DNA of 55,781 nt from an uncultured Saprospiraceae bacterium (GCA_937929945.1 CALFUK010000022.1:1-55781), one strand, 5' to 3'; counted from the first letter of the stretch, positions 1 to 9,210 are shown. Notes: a model not told the origin generated them from the letters alone. Numbers and translations are program-made.

Positions 1-377
1 ACTATGCTACCACAAAGACAATACTGCCCAGGTCCGACACGTGTGATTAAGTTCATGCAGATAAGAAGATGAAAATTTAATAAATCGGTTCAGTTAATGC
101 GTCAATAGATAGCTCTCTGAATCGAACCGCAACTTAATACACGATCTTTAAACCATTAGTTTATTTCTGTAGAAAAAAGATGAACAGATGATATCAAGCT
201 TATATACATATAATTAATTTTAATACGAACTGCTCGCCTCCAACCAAAATTAGATTGGCTGCTAGAGTTGCATCCGAAAATCTTTACCTTCTTGGAAATA
301 CATTACAGTTGTTAACTTTTGAAAATTAAAATTGGGATGCGAGATCTAAGCGTTTGCTATATTTAGAAATCTCCGAC
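1..377. other. AT-rich stretch, no gene recognised
   Basis: No convincing reading frame or RNA gene was seen here. There is a loose inverted pair CGGTTC ... GAACCG around 85-128, too far apart and too imperfect to call a terminator. The stretch lies downstream of the minus-strand LytTR gene. Confidence 0.4.
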
Positions 378-1085
378 TTAAAGATTCTCTAAAAATTCAA
401 TGAATCCTTTCTTTTTTTGTTTTGATAATTTAGCAGTTAGTTGATCCCCAAATTTAATTTCTGTAGAGTCGAGATCTAACTTATCATTCAGCTGATTCGC
501 ATTGATGAGATAATTCTTATGCGTTCTGATAAATATATTTTTACTAAGTTTATTTTCAAGAAAAGAAAGCGAATTATGAATGGGCATTTTTTTTAGTATT
601 CCTTCTTCAGTTCTGAAATACATGTAAGTGTTCTTATCGATTACAGTGAAGAAATAGATACTATTCGTCTTAAATAACCCTAATGAATTATCCAATTTCT
701 CGATTTCAATGTAATCCTTCGTGGGAGAAATTTGAAATAACTTATTGATATTCAAGCATTTATCAAAAACCATCAGTAGTTCTTTTTCACAGTGTTTTAG
801 CAGATGATTCCAACTGACTTCATGAATAGCTGTTTTGTAAATCTCTGAATAAATACTTTCTGCTCCATCATTAATTAACACCCAACAATTTGCCCGAATA
901 AAAGAATGAAATTCTCTTTTGCTGCTATTTATTGTCGATTTGTCAACAAGATGAATGACAAAGTCTTTGGGTAATTGATGATAGTCGTTTAGCAAGAATT
1001 CTAAACTGGCTGTTTCAAATAATTTTGTTAAAGAACCTAACCTTTCCTTGTTATCTATAAAACACTTAAATACGTTCAAGGCCAA
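378..1085 (-). CDS. LytTR-domain DNA-binding protein without a receiver domain
   Basis: The C-terminal 100 residues look like a LytTR DNA-binding domain: a beta-rich segment (FFTVIDKNTYMYFRT) followed by NIFIRTHKNYLINANQL, the usual 'R.H+.yliN' signature of the family. The N-terminal 130 residues show no phosphoacceptor receiver motif (no DD...D...K pattern) and match nothing I recognise, so this is not a classical response regulator; the N-terminus may sense a ligand or a partner. The frame opens at a TTG only four codons after a TAA, and the next in-frame ATG is about 100 residues in. Either TTG is the real start or the gene has lost its 5' end. It is divergent from the LuxR-type gene at 1477, with a shared intergenic region rich in inverted repeats. 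Family assignment of the C-terminus is fairly sure; regulatory targets are unknown. Confidence 0.7.
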   Translation of the reverse strand: MALNVFKCFIDNKERLGSLTKLFETASLEFLLNDYHQLPKDFVIHLVDKSTINSSKREFHSFIRANCWVLINDGAESIYSEIYKTAIHEVSWNHLLKHCEKELLMVFDKCLNINKLFQISPTKDYIEIEKLDNSLGLFKTNSIYFFTVIDKNTYMYFRTEEGILKKMPIHNSLSFLENKLSKNIFIRTHKNYLINANQLNDKLDLDSTEIKFGDQLTAKLSKQKKKGFIEFLENL

Positions 1086-1220
1086 GATATTTATTTAATT
1101 TTTAAAATATTTTGTGTAATCAACAATCAAGTCGATTATAGATTCATTTCTATTGTTCCAATTTACTGAGACCTGCGACCTAATAAATTAGATTAACATA
1201 GTTAGGGGAATAATTGTAAA

Positions 1221-1241
1221 TGTGATTCTGCGCAAATCACA
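1221..1241. promoter_or_regulatory. perfect inverted repeat, probable operator
   Basis: TGTGATT, seven bases, then AATCACA: perfect 7-base arms in the region between two divergent regulator genes. It resembles a CRP/FNR half-site pair, but the spacing TGTGA-N11-TCACA is five bases longer than the CRP consensus, so a different regulator is more likely. Confidence 0.45.
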
Positions 1242-1279
1242 TTCGCGCAAGTGGTATTTTTAACTACTTAGCATTTATT

Positions 1280-1298
1280 AGTGGTCGGTAATACCACT
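1280..1298. promoter_or_regulatory. perfect inverted repeat AGTGGT-N7-ACCACT, probable operator
   Basis: Six-base perfect arms with a seven-base centre. A third copy of the half-site (AGTGGTA) lies upstream at 1250-1256, which suggests cooperative or multi-site binding in the intergenic region between the LytTR and LuxR-type genes. Confidence 0.45.
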
Positions 1299-1401
1299 AA
1301 ATATAAACGCCTGAGTTCTTACACAATTGGATGCGTATCGTACTTCTAACTCTCATACAAAAAAAGAATAAAGTTAACCAACAATATGTAATAATTTAAC
1401 A

Positions 1402-1422
1402 AACTAACCGCTACGGTTAGTT
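1402..1422. promoter_or_regulatory. perfect 9-base inverted repeat close to the LuxR-type gene
   Basis: AACTAACCG, CTA, CGGTTAGTT: perfect 9-base arms with a 3-base centre, about 55 bases before the start of the gene at 1477. No T-run follows, so it is not a classical terminator. The position suits an operator for autoregulation or a hairpin in the 5' leader. Confidence 0.5.
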
Positions 1423-1476
1423 AATTTGGAGTTTCTCTTTATCTTGACCATAGATTTAAAAATGAAAGTACGTTAG

Positions 1477-2280
1477 GTGGAGGATATAAAAGGTTATGAA
1501 CAAGAAGTGCAACAAAAGCAATTAAAACAATTACTTAAGGAAAGTTATCATGACAATACAAATTTAGAGTTTACTGCTATAGTAGAACAGATTAAGTTAG
1601 TAGAGCAATATTCGCTTGACAGCAAACGGATATTAGGCTTGTTTTCAAATCCTGATTTCGGCTTTAAATACATTAGTCAAAATGTAATAGAAATAGTAGG
1701 GTTTTACCCTGAGGATATATACAATGGCGGGTTATCATTTTCATTCAAGTCGGCTTATTGGAAACATTGGTCATTGCCAATTAAAATTTTTCAGTGGGGA
1801 AGCAGATTTAGAAAGCTCACTAAGCATGTAAATGCTCCTCATGAATTAATTAACTTCTTCTGTGGTGTGAAAATGAAAGACAGCGAAGGAAAGCTTAAGA
1901 CATTTTTCATTAAACAAAAGATACTCAGTTACAGTCAAAAGAATCAGGCCTTACTCTCATTCATGGAAATAGAGGACATCACTGCAATTTTTAAGCAAGA
2001 CTTTGTGTGGTCTCGAATGACAAAGAAATCTGAGAAAGAATCTTTTGTCCGTGCCTTTTTCTCCCGAGGTCAAAAAAAGGAATGTGCAGATTTATTAAGC
2101 GATCGAGAAAAGCAAATTTTACAACTTGTTGTTGAGCAGAAAAATAATGTAGAGATCAGCAAGCTGTTGGGGATTACTAAAAACACTGTAGAAAGGCATC
2201 GGAAAAATATGATAGCCCGACTTGGTGTGGTCGATATGACAAGTCTTATTTATGTATGCAGACTTTGCAATTTCATATGA
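1477..2280 (+). CDS. PAS-like / LuxR-type HTH transcriptional regulator
   Basis: The last 65 residues form a GerE/LuxR helix-turn-helix: LSDREKQILQLVVEQ, then NVEISKLLGITKNTVERHRK, which carries the recognition helix. Before it lies a PAS-like fold (about residues 45-175), with FKYISQNVIEIVGFYPEDI typical of a PAS_3-type sensor segment. So this is a single-polypeptide sensor-regulator, cytoplasmic, with no transmembrane segment. The frame begins at a GTG that directly follows a tiny in-frame frame ATG-AAA-GTA-CGT-TAG (1462-1476); the GTG may be the real start, or an upstream nonsense codon may have shortened the protein. It is divergent from the LytTR gene, and the three inverted repeats upstream suggest self-regulation. 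The target and the signal are unknown. Confidence 0.75.
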   Translation: MEDIKGYEQEVQQKQLKQLLKESYHDNTNLEFTAIVEQIKLVEQYSLDSKRILGLFSNPDFGFKYISQNVIEIVGFYPEDIYNGGLSFSFKSAYWKHWSLPIKIFQWGSRFRKLTKHVNAPHELINFFCGVKMKDSEGKLKTFFIKQKILSYSQKNQALLSFMEIEDITAIFKQDFVWSRMTKKSEKESFVRAFFSRGQKKECADLLSDREKQILQLVVEQKNNVEISKLLGITKNTVERHRKNMIARLGVVDMTSLIYVCRLCNFI

Positions 2281-2749
2281 TAAAGCTAAGGCAGCGATAT
2301 ACTTGTGTCAATCAAAATTGGGCCTATAATTTATCTTCAATTTCGAATAACATTTTCAAGCTCGTTCGAGTCTACTCGAATTATGCGAGGCTCAGCCGAT
2401 TTTACAACCCTCTCGTCATCAGAACTACACTCAGTTATTGCCCTGAGGTATGCAGGCATTGATCAGGTCATAGCAAGGGATATTCAGGAGAGACAATTTT
2501 AAAATTGAATTACTCATTTCCAGCAGAATAACAGATTAGGCAGAATTAAATTTGTCACAATTTTTGCAAAAAAAATCCACCAAATTTATGCCTCATCAAT
2601 AACTTTCCTCAGTACTTCTTGTCGAGCTACAATATTTCGCACTTCCAGTGCTATTTCTGATTTACCGGAGCAAAGCTCAGCTGACATAGCTAACTGTTAT
2701 TGCTTCTTGTTCGGTTTTTATTGAAGTAGCCTCAAGTTAAAATTTTACC
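2281..2749. other. gap without a recognisable gene
   Basis: Two short overlapping frames exist (2256-2462, 2305-2502), but neither has a protein-like composition or a recognisable motif. No clear terminator hairpin with a T-run was found for either flanking gene. Confidence 0.4.
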
Positions 2750-3775
2750 TTAGGCTGTCTCCGCCGCCTTCTGATCCAAGATTTCCTTTAGATTCCTGCG
2801 ATTCTCATAGACATCCATCGCTAAGAATATCGCCTCTCGCATGGAGCTGGCGTCAGCCTTATTGTCTCCGGCAATATCGTAACCTGTGCCGTGATCTGGC
2901 GAAGTACGCACGATGGACAGGCCTGCTGTAAAATTGATCCCTTTACCAAATGACAGTGTCTTGAAGGGGATCAATCCCTGATCGTGATACATGGCCAGTA
3001 CGCCATCAAACTTCTGATGCTGAGAGGACCCAAAAAATCCATCTGCAGAATAAGGGCCAAAGACCATCACGCCTTTCTTCTTCAGTTCTATGATGGTGGG
3101 TCGGATGATCTCTTCTTCTTCGGTTCCGATTCTGCCATTGTCGCCAGCGTGAGGATTCATCCCCAGGATAGCGATCATCGGCTTCTCCTTGCCAAAGTCC
3201 TTTTTGAGCGAGTGGTAGAAGAGATTTATTTTTCTGAGTAAGAGCTCTTTAGTAAATTTTTCCTTGATCTCTGCTACAGGGATATGATTCGTGGCGACGG
3301 CTATCTTCAGGTCTCCAGAGACCATCATCATCAAGCTCTCCTTAGCACCGAAGGCATCCGTGAGATACTCAGTATGGCCGCCAAAGGGAAAAGAATGCTC
3401 ATCCATCGTATGCTTGTTGATCGGGGCTGTCACCAGCACATCGATGTGTCCCGCTTTCAGATCATTCACGGCTCTATCCAGAGCAACATGTGCGAACTGA
3501 CCTGCTTCGGGGGTAGCCTTACCCAGGACGATATTGATGTCGTCATTCCAACAGTTCACCACGCATATTTTGCCTTTGGGTGGATTCTCGGCAGTAGATA
3601 CATTCGAAAAATTAACATCAACATTATCTACAATATTTTTGTGGTATGCCATCACCTTACCTGAGCCGTATATGATGACGGTGTGGTGATCAAGATGATA
3701 ATTATTAGAAATGGCCTTCAATATCACCTCTGGTCCTATGCCATTCAAATCGCCTGTCGTTATACCAATTTTCAT
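2750..3775 (-). CDS. pdxA: 4-hydroxythreonine-4-phosphate dehydrogenase
   Basis: PdxA oxidises 4-phosphohydroxy-L-threonine with NAD+ in the deoxyxylulose-5-phosphate-dependent route to pyridoxal phosphate. The protein opens MKIGITTGDLNGIGPE, the family's GDPxGIGPE signature with Leu in place of Pro. Metal-binding histidines are visible in GGHTEYL (about 135), MYHDQGLIPFK (about 270) and TSPDHGTGYDIAG (about 295), with MNPHAGDNGRIG between. I chose the ATG at 3775 because the family begins at this point; an upstream in-frame start at 3835 would add 20 residues unlike the family. Length of 341 residues is normal. It stands alone on the minus strand; no other pdx gene is nearby. It is an isolated housekeeping gene and the call is firm. 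Confidence 0.95.
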   Translation of the reverse strand: MKIGITTGDLNGIGPEVILKAISNNYHLDHHTVIIYGSGKVMAYHKNIVDNVDVNFSNVSTAENPPKGKICVVNCWNDDINIVLGKATPEAGQFAHVALDRAVNDLKAGHIDVLVTAPINKHTMDEHSFPFGGHTEYLTDAFGAKESLMMMVSGDLKIAVATNHIPVAEIKEKFTKELLLRKINLFYHSLKKDFGKEKPMIAILGMNPHAGDNGRIGTEEEEIIRPTIIELKKKGVMVFGPYSADGFFGSSQHQKFDGVLAMYHDQGLIPFKTLSFGKGINFTAGLSIVRTSPDHGTGYDIAGDNKADASSMREAIFLAMDVYENRRNLKEILDQKAAETA

Positions 3776-3979
3776 GTCTAAATTTTTATGTGAATCATTG
3801 ATTATCAGTGGGTTAAACACCCTATTGATGCCCACTGATCTCTTTTACATCAAATCCAGTATTGTCATTCCTATACCAGTCATTCGATCCTAAAAGTGAG
3901 TAAAAATAGTCAATTAAATGACTTGAGCTGCCAGACTATTCTCATGAAGCAATAAGATGAGTTAATCGCATTATTACCC

Positions 3980-4174
3980 TTATCTTTGACCCTTGGAAAG
4001 CTTGGACAAGCCGTAGATGGAAGCGATCAAGGCGACAAGCCAAAAGCCCAGATAGGGTATGACAGGCACCTCGTAGCCAAAAAGGCGTCCAGGAGCTGAA
4101 GCTTGGGTCATCAGATGATAGACGATCTCGATAATTGCAATGGCAGCGGCCACGATATAAAGCACTCTTTTCAT
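3980..4174 (-). CDS. small two-helix membrane protein, unknown function
   Basis: This 64-residue protein has two hydrophobic segments, VLYIVAAAIAIIEIVYHLM and YLGFWLVALIASIYGLS, separated by a short polar loop, with a basic C-terminus (KLSKGQR). It should be an inner-membrane protein with both ends on the same side. I do not recognise a family. Two tandem copies of a shared upstream element (4175-4364) end exactly at its ATG; single copies of the same element precede the dehydratase gene at 35676 and the ThuA gene at 47514, so the three genes may be co-regulated. The dedicated upstream module and the clean ATG make a real gene likely despite its size. Confidence 0.6.
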   Translation of the reverse strand: MKRVLYIVAAAIAIIEIVYHLMTQASAPGRLFGYEVPVIPYLGFWLVALIASIYGLSKLSKGQR

Positions 4175-4266
4175 GTGTTTAATTTTAGAACTGAATGCCT
4201 GTCAGCAAATAGCTAAGTTCAATCATCCCCTTGGGTGTCTTAACTATCTACGTCATAGACGTTTCA
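4175..4266 (-). promoter_or_regulatory. shared upstream element, copy next to the small membrane protein
   Basis: Read on the minus strand, this 92-base block runs from GAAACGTCTATGACGTAGAT through AAGACACCCAAGGGG to GACAGGCATTCAG and ends in AAACAC just before the ATG. The same order of blocks, and the same end point at a start codon, recurs upstream of the genes at 35676 and 47514. It probably contains promoter and 5' leader. No canonical TAnnTTTG is present, only the related TATTTG. Confidence 0.6.
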
Positions 4267-4364
4267 TGTGTTTAAAGTTTGGAACTGAATGCCTGTCAGC
4301 AAATAACTAAGTTCAATCATCCACTTGGAGGTTTCACTTATTATTTACGTCAATAGACGTTTCA
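4267..4364 (-). repeat. second tandem copy of the shared upstream element
   Basis: Directly abutting the first copy, this block repeats GAAACGTCTATTGACGTAAA, a changed middle (CCTCCAAGTGG), then TTATTTGCTGACAGGCATTC and AAACACA. A third, decayed piece (TTATTTGCAGATTGGCATTT on the minus strand) follows up to about 4420. Tandem duplication of a promoter-like module before one gene is unusual. Confidence 0.6.
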
Positions 4365-4530
4365 CAGGTTTAAGTTTCATGGCGAAATGCCAATCTGCAA
4401 ATAATCAATCTGCAAATAACTATGTTTAAGTACGATAGAACCAATTCGTGTGTATCGGTATGCAGCTAAAGCTACCAAATACCATGAGAAATCTAAAATA
4501 AGCTAACGCTGCGAGAGTCAATATAGAGTC

Positions 4531-5301
4531 ATGAAAGCAAAAAAGTCATACGGTCAGCACTTTCTCATCAATGAGTCTCTAGCGGATAACATCGTGATAG
4601 CCGCTGTAGAAAGGGCCGCTGGGCTGCCCATACTCGAAGTGGGTCCTGGCAAAGGGGTACTGACCAAGCGACTGATCAGTCATGGAGTCGATTTCAAAGC
4701 GGCGGAGGCGGATCGAGATATGATCCAATACCTCATCGAAAATCTGCCGGACATGGAGCCCCGCATCATGGAAGGAGACTTCCTCAAGCACGATCTATCT
4801 AAGGTCTTTGATGGCGAGTTCTTGCTTTTTGGAAACTACCCCTACAACATTTCCAGCCAGATCATCTTCCGAGCACTGAAATACTACGACAGAATACCAG
4901 CCATCATCGGCATGTTTCAGAAAGAGATGGCAGACAGGATCATTGCCACACACGGCAATAAGTCCTATGGAGCCATTAGCGTCTTGACTCAGGTAGTGTA
5001 CCATGGAAAAACGATATTCAGAGTCTCTCCAGGGTCATTTAGCCCACCGCCCAAGGTGAATTCCAGCGTCATAAAGCTGGAGCGTAATCCTATCCTACCA
5101 GAGGAAGTAGACTTTAAGACCTTTAGGATGGTGGTAAAAAATTCTTTCGGCCAACGAAGAAAAATGATCAGAAATACCTTAAAATCGATTGTCACGGACG
5201 AGAAGCTGTTCGAGCATCGGTTTTTCACCATGCGGCCTGAACAATTGAGCGTGCAGGAGTTTATAGAGTTAACATTAATGATACAAAACCAAAATACATG
5301 A
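4531..5301 (+). CDS. rsmA: 16S rRNA (adenine1518/1519-N6) dimethyltransferase
   Basis: RsmA (KsgA) dimethylates two adjacent adenines in the 3'-terminal helix of 16S rRNA during 30S assembly. The sequence shows the N-terminal GQHFL, the SAM-binding motif VGPGKGVLTKRL (about 37-48) and the catalytic motif GNYPYNISSQI (about 105-115), which corresponds to the family's N-L/Y-P-Y-N. Length of 256 residues is normal. The start ATG gives the expected MKAKKSYGQHFL opening. The stop overlaps the ATG of the next gene (yqeY) by four bases, so the two are translationally coupled. The call is firm. Confidence 0.96.
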   Translation: MKAKKSYGQHFLINESLADNIVIAAVERAAGLPILEVGPGKGVLTKRLISHGVDFKAAEADRDMIQYLIENLPDMEPRIMEGDFLKHDLSKVFDGEFLLFGNYPYNISSQIIFRALKYYDRIPAIIGMFQKEMADRIIATHGNKSYGAISVLTQVVYHGKTIFRVSPGSFSPPPKVNSSVIKLERNPILPEEVDFKTFRMVVKNSFGQRRKMIRNTLKSIVTDEKLFEHRFFTMRPEQLSVQEFIELTLMIQNQNT

Positions 5302-5747
5302 CTTTAGAAGAAAGAATAGGACCAGACCTCAAGGAGGCGATGAAAGCCAAAGACCAAGCTAAACTGAGAAGCATCAGAGCCATCAAAGCTGCTCTCTTAC
5401 TGATGAAGACTGATGGGACTGGACAAGAGATCACACCAGATAAAGAGATCAAACTGGTACAGAAATTGGTGAAGCAACGGAAAGACTCACTCGATATCTA
5501 CGTCAAGCAAGACCGAGAGGATCTGGCAGCCGTAGAGAGAGAGGAGATCTCAGTCCTGGAGCAATACCTTCCAGCGCAAATGAGCGAAGCAGAACTCACT
5601 GAATTCGTCAAAGACATCATCACTAAGACAGGTGCTAGTGGGATGGCTGACATGGGCAAAGTCATGGGTATGGCCTCTAAAGAGCTGGCAGGCAAGGCAG
5701 ATGGTAAGACGATCTCCGGGATTGTAAAATCCTTACTGACTAGTTAA
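5298..5747 (+). CDS. yqeY: GatB/YqeY-domain protein
   Basis: This 149-residue protein matches the YqeY family over its full length: an N-terminal helical half opening MTLEERIGPDLKEAMKAKD, with the family's RSIRAIKAAL and then EISVLEQYLPAQMSEAEL, followed by a C-terminal half with MGKVMGMASKELAGKADGK. The fold is shared with the tRNA-binding tail of the GatB subunit of the tRNA-dependent amidotransferase; the role of the free-standing protein is not well established, though tRNA amidation has been proposed. It overlaps rsmA by four bases and precedes the DUF4175 gene by about 110 bases. Confidence 0.9.
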   Translation: MTLEERIGPDLKEAMKAKDQAKLRSIRAIKAALLLMKTDGTGQEITPDKEIKLVQKLVKQRKDSLDIYVKQDREDLAAVEREEISVLEQYLPAQMSEAELTEFVKDIITKTGASGMADMGKVMGMASKELAGKADGKTISGIVKSLLTS

Positions 5748-5856
5748 TGCGGCGTAAAAGCTTGACAGACAAGGATAAAAGAGCGATATTGACTGTTTAC
5801 TGAAGTCAATTACACGCATTCTAAGTCTATTTTAGAATTTAAATTGTACAGAGATA

Positions 5857-8800
5857 TTGAGCAAGCAGAGTAGTTACAAGCTATTAATCACAAAGCTAGA
5901 TAGCTTCATTCGTAAATTCTATACGAATAAATTGATCAAAGGAGTCCTATTTACTGTGGCTCTGGTCTTGGTCTTATTCCTTACATTCAATCTACTGGAA
6001 CACCTGTTTTATTTCGGGACAGGCACCAGAAAGCTGATGTTCGTCGGCTTCTTAGGAGTCTGCATTGCGGCCTTAGGATACTGGGTCGTGATGCCGCTGC
6101 TGCAAATATTCCGACTGGGTAAGGTCATATCACACGAACAAGCCGCTCTGATCATCGGTGATCACTTCGGCGACGTAGAGGATAAGCTGCTGAATGTACT
6201 CCATCTCAAAAAGCAAAGCGAAGACTCCGCTCATAAAGAGCTGATCGAAGCCAGCATCAATCAGAAATCAGAAAAGGTCAGCTTGATCCCATTCCAATCA
6301 GCAATCAACCTAAAGAAAAACAACAAATACCTGGGCTACGCTGTGCCTCCAGCTCTGCTTCTGCTCTTCATCCTATTGGCAGCGCCGAGTCTGATCAAAG
6401 ATAGTACCTACAGAATCATCAATAACGATAAAGAATTCGAAAAGGCAGCTCCATTTCATTTTAAACTACAGCAGGACGAACTAAGTGTCCTGCAGTACAG
6501 CGACTTCACCATAGAAGCAGAGGTCACTGGCGAGTATCTACCAGAAGAAGTCTTCATCGATGTAGAGAGCTACCAGTACCGCATGGTGAAAGATGCGAAT
6601 GATAAGTTCAGCTACACCTTCAAGAATGTACAGAAGCCTGTAGACTTTACTCTTTTCTCAGGGGAAGTCAAGTCACTGGACTACCAGCTCGACGTGCTGC
6701 CTAAAGCCAATCTCTCAGCATTCTCCCTCACACTGGACTATCCAGCATACACAAAACGAAAAGACGAAGTCATCCAAAACATCGGAGATGTAGTCATCCC
6801 TACAGGCTCTAAGATCAGCTGGAGATTCGAGACGAATCATGCAGAAAAAGTAAATCTAAGCTTCGGAGGAAAGCTCGAAGCAGCAGAACGTAAGGGTGAA
6901 AATCAGTTCAGCTATTCTAAAAGACAATACAAAGACCAACTCTATAAAATCTTTTATACCAATCAGTACATGGGATCAGGAGACTCTGTGAGCTACTCTC
7001 TTAATGTTATTCCAGATAATCATCCTGCGATCTCCGTAGAGCCATTTCAAGACAGCTTAGAGAATGAGATCATCTACTTCGTCGGACAGGCATCTGACGA
7101 CTATGGCATTAACACACTTAACTTTAATTATAATATCGTAGACGAATCAGGCAAGCAGGTGGCTCGAGAAGTCATCCCTCTATCAGTGAAAGGCCAGCTA
7201 GAGACACCCTATGACTACCTCTTTGACATCAATACCTTAGACATCAAGCCTGGCTATAATATCAGCTACTACTTCGAAGTCTTCGATAATGATGGTGTCA
7301 ATGGATCAAAATCAGCCAAAACGAATATCATGACCTTCGAGAAGCCCACCATCGAAGAGTATGAAGAGCTGGAGGATGAAAATGAAGAAGACATCAAGAA
7401 CAATCTAGAAGAATCAGTCAAAGAGCTGAAGCGGCTGCAAGAAGAAATGAAAGAGCTGAAAGACAAGCTCCTCAACGAAAAAGAGCTGGACTGGCAGGAC
7501 AAGAAAGAACTGGAAAAAATACTCGAGGATCAGAAAGAACTGCAGCAGATGATCGAAGAGACCAAGAAAAAATTCGAAGAGAATCTTCAAAATCAGGAGC
7601 AAATGAAGCAGCGAGACGAGCAGCTCTTAGAAAAGCAGGAGAAGCTTCAAGAGATGTTTGACAATGTACTCAGCGAGGAGCAGCAGGAGATGATGAAGAA
7701 GATCGAAGAGCTACTGGAAGAGCTCAATAAGGACGAAGCGCTGGAGATGATGGAGGAATTCGAGATGTCCGATGATGAGATGGAGCAAGAGATGGACCGA
7801 CTCCTCGAACTCATGAAGCAGCTGGAACTGGAGAAAGAACTCCAGGACCAAATAGACAAGCTCAATGAGCTGGCTGAAGAGCAAGAGGATCTTAGCGAGA
7901 AAACAGAAGAAGAGTCACTGCCTGAGGAAGAACTCCAGAAAGAGCAAGAAGAGATCAACGAAAAATTCGATGACATCAAAGAAAAGATGGAAGAAATCGA
8001 AGAGCAGAACGAAGAGCTGGAATATCCCAAAGAGCTCAATGAAGACACAGAAGAGCAGATGGAAGACATAGAAGAAGACCTGGATGACAGCTCCGAGCAG
8101 CTCGAAAAGAATGACAGCAAATCAGCTTCTAAATCCCAGAAGAGTGCAGCTGGTAAAATGAAAGGCCTGGCGGCAAAGATGGAAGAGGCGATGGAGCAGG
8201 ACGAAAAGGAGCAACTGGAAGAGGACATGAAGGCACTCCGACAGCTCTTGGAAAATATCGTGGCGCTGTCCTTTGATCAAGAGAATCTGATCAATCAATT
8301 CAATCGGACTAATGTGAATACGCCTCGCTACACTGGCCTGGTGCAAGATCAATTTAAGATCAAAGATGACTTCGCCATGGTCGAAGACAGCTTGATGGCA
8401 CTGAGTAAACGCCAGGAAGCCATAGAGACATTCGTCACTGAGAAAGTCACTGAGATCAAATACAACTTTAAAGAATCCATAGACTACTTAGAACAGCGAG
8501 AAAAGCCTAATGCCAATCAGAATCAAAGATTCACTATGAAGAATCTGAATGATCTGGCGCTCATGATGTCAGAAGCCATGGAGCAAATGCAGAAGCAGAT
8601 GTCAGGCATGATGGATGGCAATCAGCAGTGCGAAAATCCAGGTGATGGAAAAGGAAAAGGCAAGAAAAAAGGTAAGGGCAACAGTGGTAACGAGCCATCA
8701 GACAAGATCACCAAAGGTCAGCAAGGCCTCGGAAAGCAGCTGAAGGAAATGGCAGAGGGAATGAAAAATGGCAAAGGCGGATCTTCTAAAGACTTTGCCA

Positions 8801-9210
8801 AGGCTGCTGCCAGACAGGCCGCTATGAGAAAGGCTCTGGAAGAGCTCCAGCAAGAAAATGGCGAACAAGGTAATGGCATGTCCAAAGAGCTGCAGGAGAT
8901 TATAGACCAGATGAACCAGACTGAGATCGATCTCGTCAATAAACGTCTAGACAGAGAAACCCTACAGAGACAACAACAAATCGAAACCAGACTCCTCGAA
9001 GTCGAGAAAGCTGAGCGGCAGAAAGAATATGACAACAAGCGAAAGGGAGAGACGGCGCAGCAAATACAAAGAAAAATTCCTCCATCAATAGAAGAGTATA
9101 TCAAGAAAAGGGAGGCCGAGGTAGAAATGTATAAGACCATATCGCCATCACTCAGGCCCTACTATCGCAAGCTCGTGGAGGAATATTATAATGCTTTAAA
9201 AGCGGATTAA
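5857..9210 (+). CDS. DUF4175-like membrane protein with long acidic coiled coil
   Basis: A 1117-residue protein with two hydrophobic helices near residues 27-48 and 55-80 and a third at about 158-180, so the N-terminus sits in the inner membrane. A beta-rich region with Ig-like strands (about 200-480) follows. Then comes a very long Glu/Lys/Gln-rich coiled coil (about 496-780), a Lys/Gly linker near 929 (GKGKGKKKGKG) and a helical tail ending in PSLRPYYRKLVEEYYNAL. This architecture and the position directly before an RsbW-like ATPase and ybeY match the DUF4175-type proteins I know from Bacteroidota; function is unknown, with an envelope-scaffold role only a guess. The start is a TTG (5857-5859), since no upstream ATG is in frame. 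The repetitive Glu-rich part creates many long Ser-rich shadow frames on the minus strand. Confidence 0.85.
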   Translation: MSKQSSYKLLITKLDSFIRKFYTNKLIKGVLFTVALVLVLFLTFNLLEHLFYFGTGTRKLMFVGFLGVCIAALGYWVVMPLLQIFRLGKVISHEQAALIIGDHFGDVEDKLLNVLHLKKQSEDSAHKELIEASINQKSEKVSLIPFQSAINLKKNNKYLGYAVPPALLLLFILLAAPSLIKDSTYRIINNDKEFEKAAPFHFKLQQDELSVLQYSDFTIEAEVTGEYLPEEVFIDVESYQYRMVKDANDKFSYTFKNVQKPVDFTLFSGEVKSLDYQLDVLPKANLSAFSLTLDYPAYTKRKDEVIQNIGDVVIPTGSKISWRFETNHAEKVNLSFGGKLEAAERKGENQFSYSKRQYKDQLYKIFYTNQYMGSGDSVSYSLNVIPDNHPAISVEPFQDSLENEIIYFVGQASDDYGINTLNFNYNIVDESGKQVAREVIPLSVKGQLETPYDYLFDINTLDIKPGYNISYYFEVFDNDGVNGSKSAKTNIMTFEKPTIEEYEELEDENEEDIKNNLEESVKELKRLQEEMKELKDKLLNEKELDWQDKKELEKILEDQKELQQMIEETKKKFEENLQNQEQMKQRDEQLLEKQEKLQEMFDNVLSEEQQEMMKKIEELLEELNKDEALEMMEEFEMSDDEMEQEMDRLLELMKQLELEKELQDQIDKLNELAEEQEDLSEKTEEESLPEEELQKEQEEINEKFDDIKEKMEEIEEQNEELEYPKELNEDTEEQMEDIEEDLDDSSEQLEKNDSKSASKSQKSAAGKMKGLAAKMEEAMEQDEKEQLEEDMKALRQLLENIVALSFDQENLINQFNRTNVNTPRYTGLVQDQFKIKDDFAMVEDSLMALSKRQEAIETFVTEKVTEIKYNFKESIDYLEQREKPNANQNQRFTMKNLNDLALMMSEAMEQMQKQMSGMMDGNQQCENPGDGKGKGKKKGKGNSGNEPSDKITKGQQGLGKQLKEMAEGMKNGKGGSSKDFAKAAARQAAMRKALEELQQENGEQGNGMSKELQEIIDQMNQTEIDLVNKRLDRETLQRQQQIETRLLEVEKAERQKEYDNKRKGETAQQIQRKIPPSIEEYIKKREAEVEMYKTISPSLRPYYRKLVEEYYNALKAD

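Noticed and set aside
1221-1241. CRP/FNR binding site
   Set aside because: TGTGA and TCACA are present, but the spacing is 11 bases instead of 6, so the consensus is not met.
2256-2502. Two overlapping short frames after the LuxR-type gene
   Set aside because: No recognisable motif, one overlaps the real gene's end, and both look like chance frames.
7647-8228. Long Ser-rich frame on the minus strand
   Set aside because: It is the antisense of the Glu-rich coiled coil of the DUF4175 protein, where GAA/GAG/GAT codons read as TTC/CTC/ATC and Ser codons.
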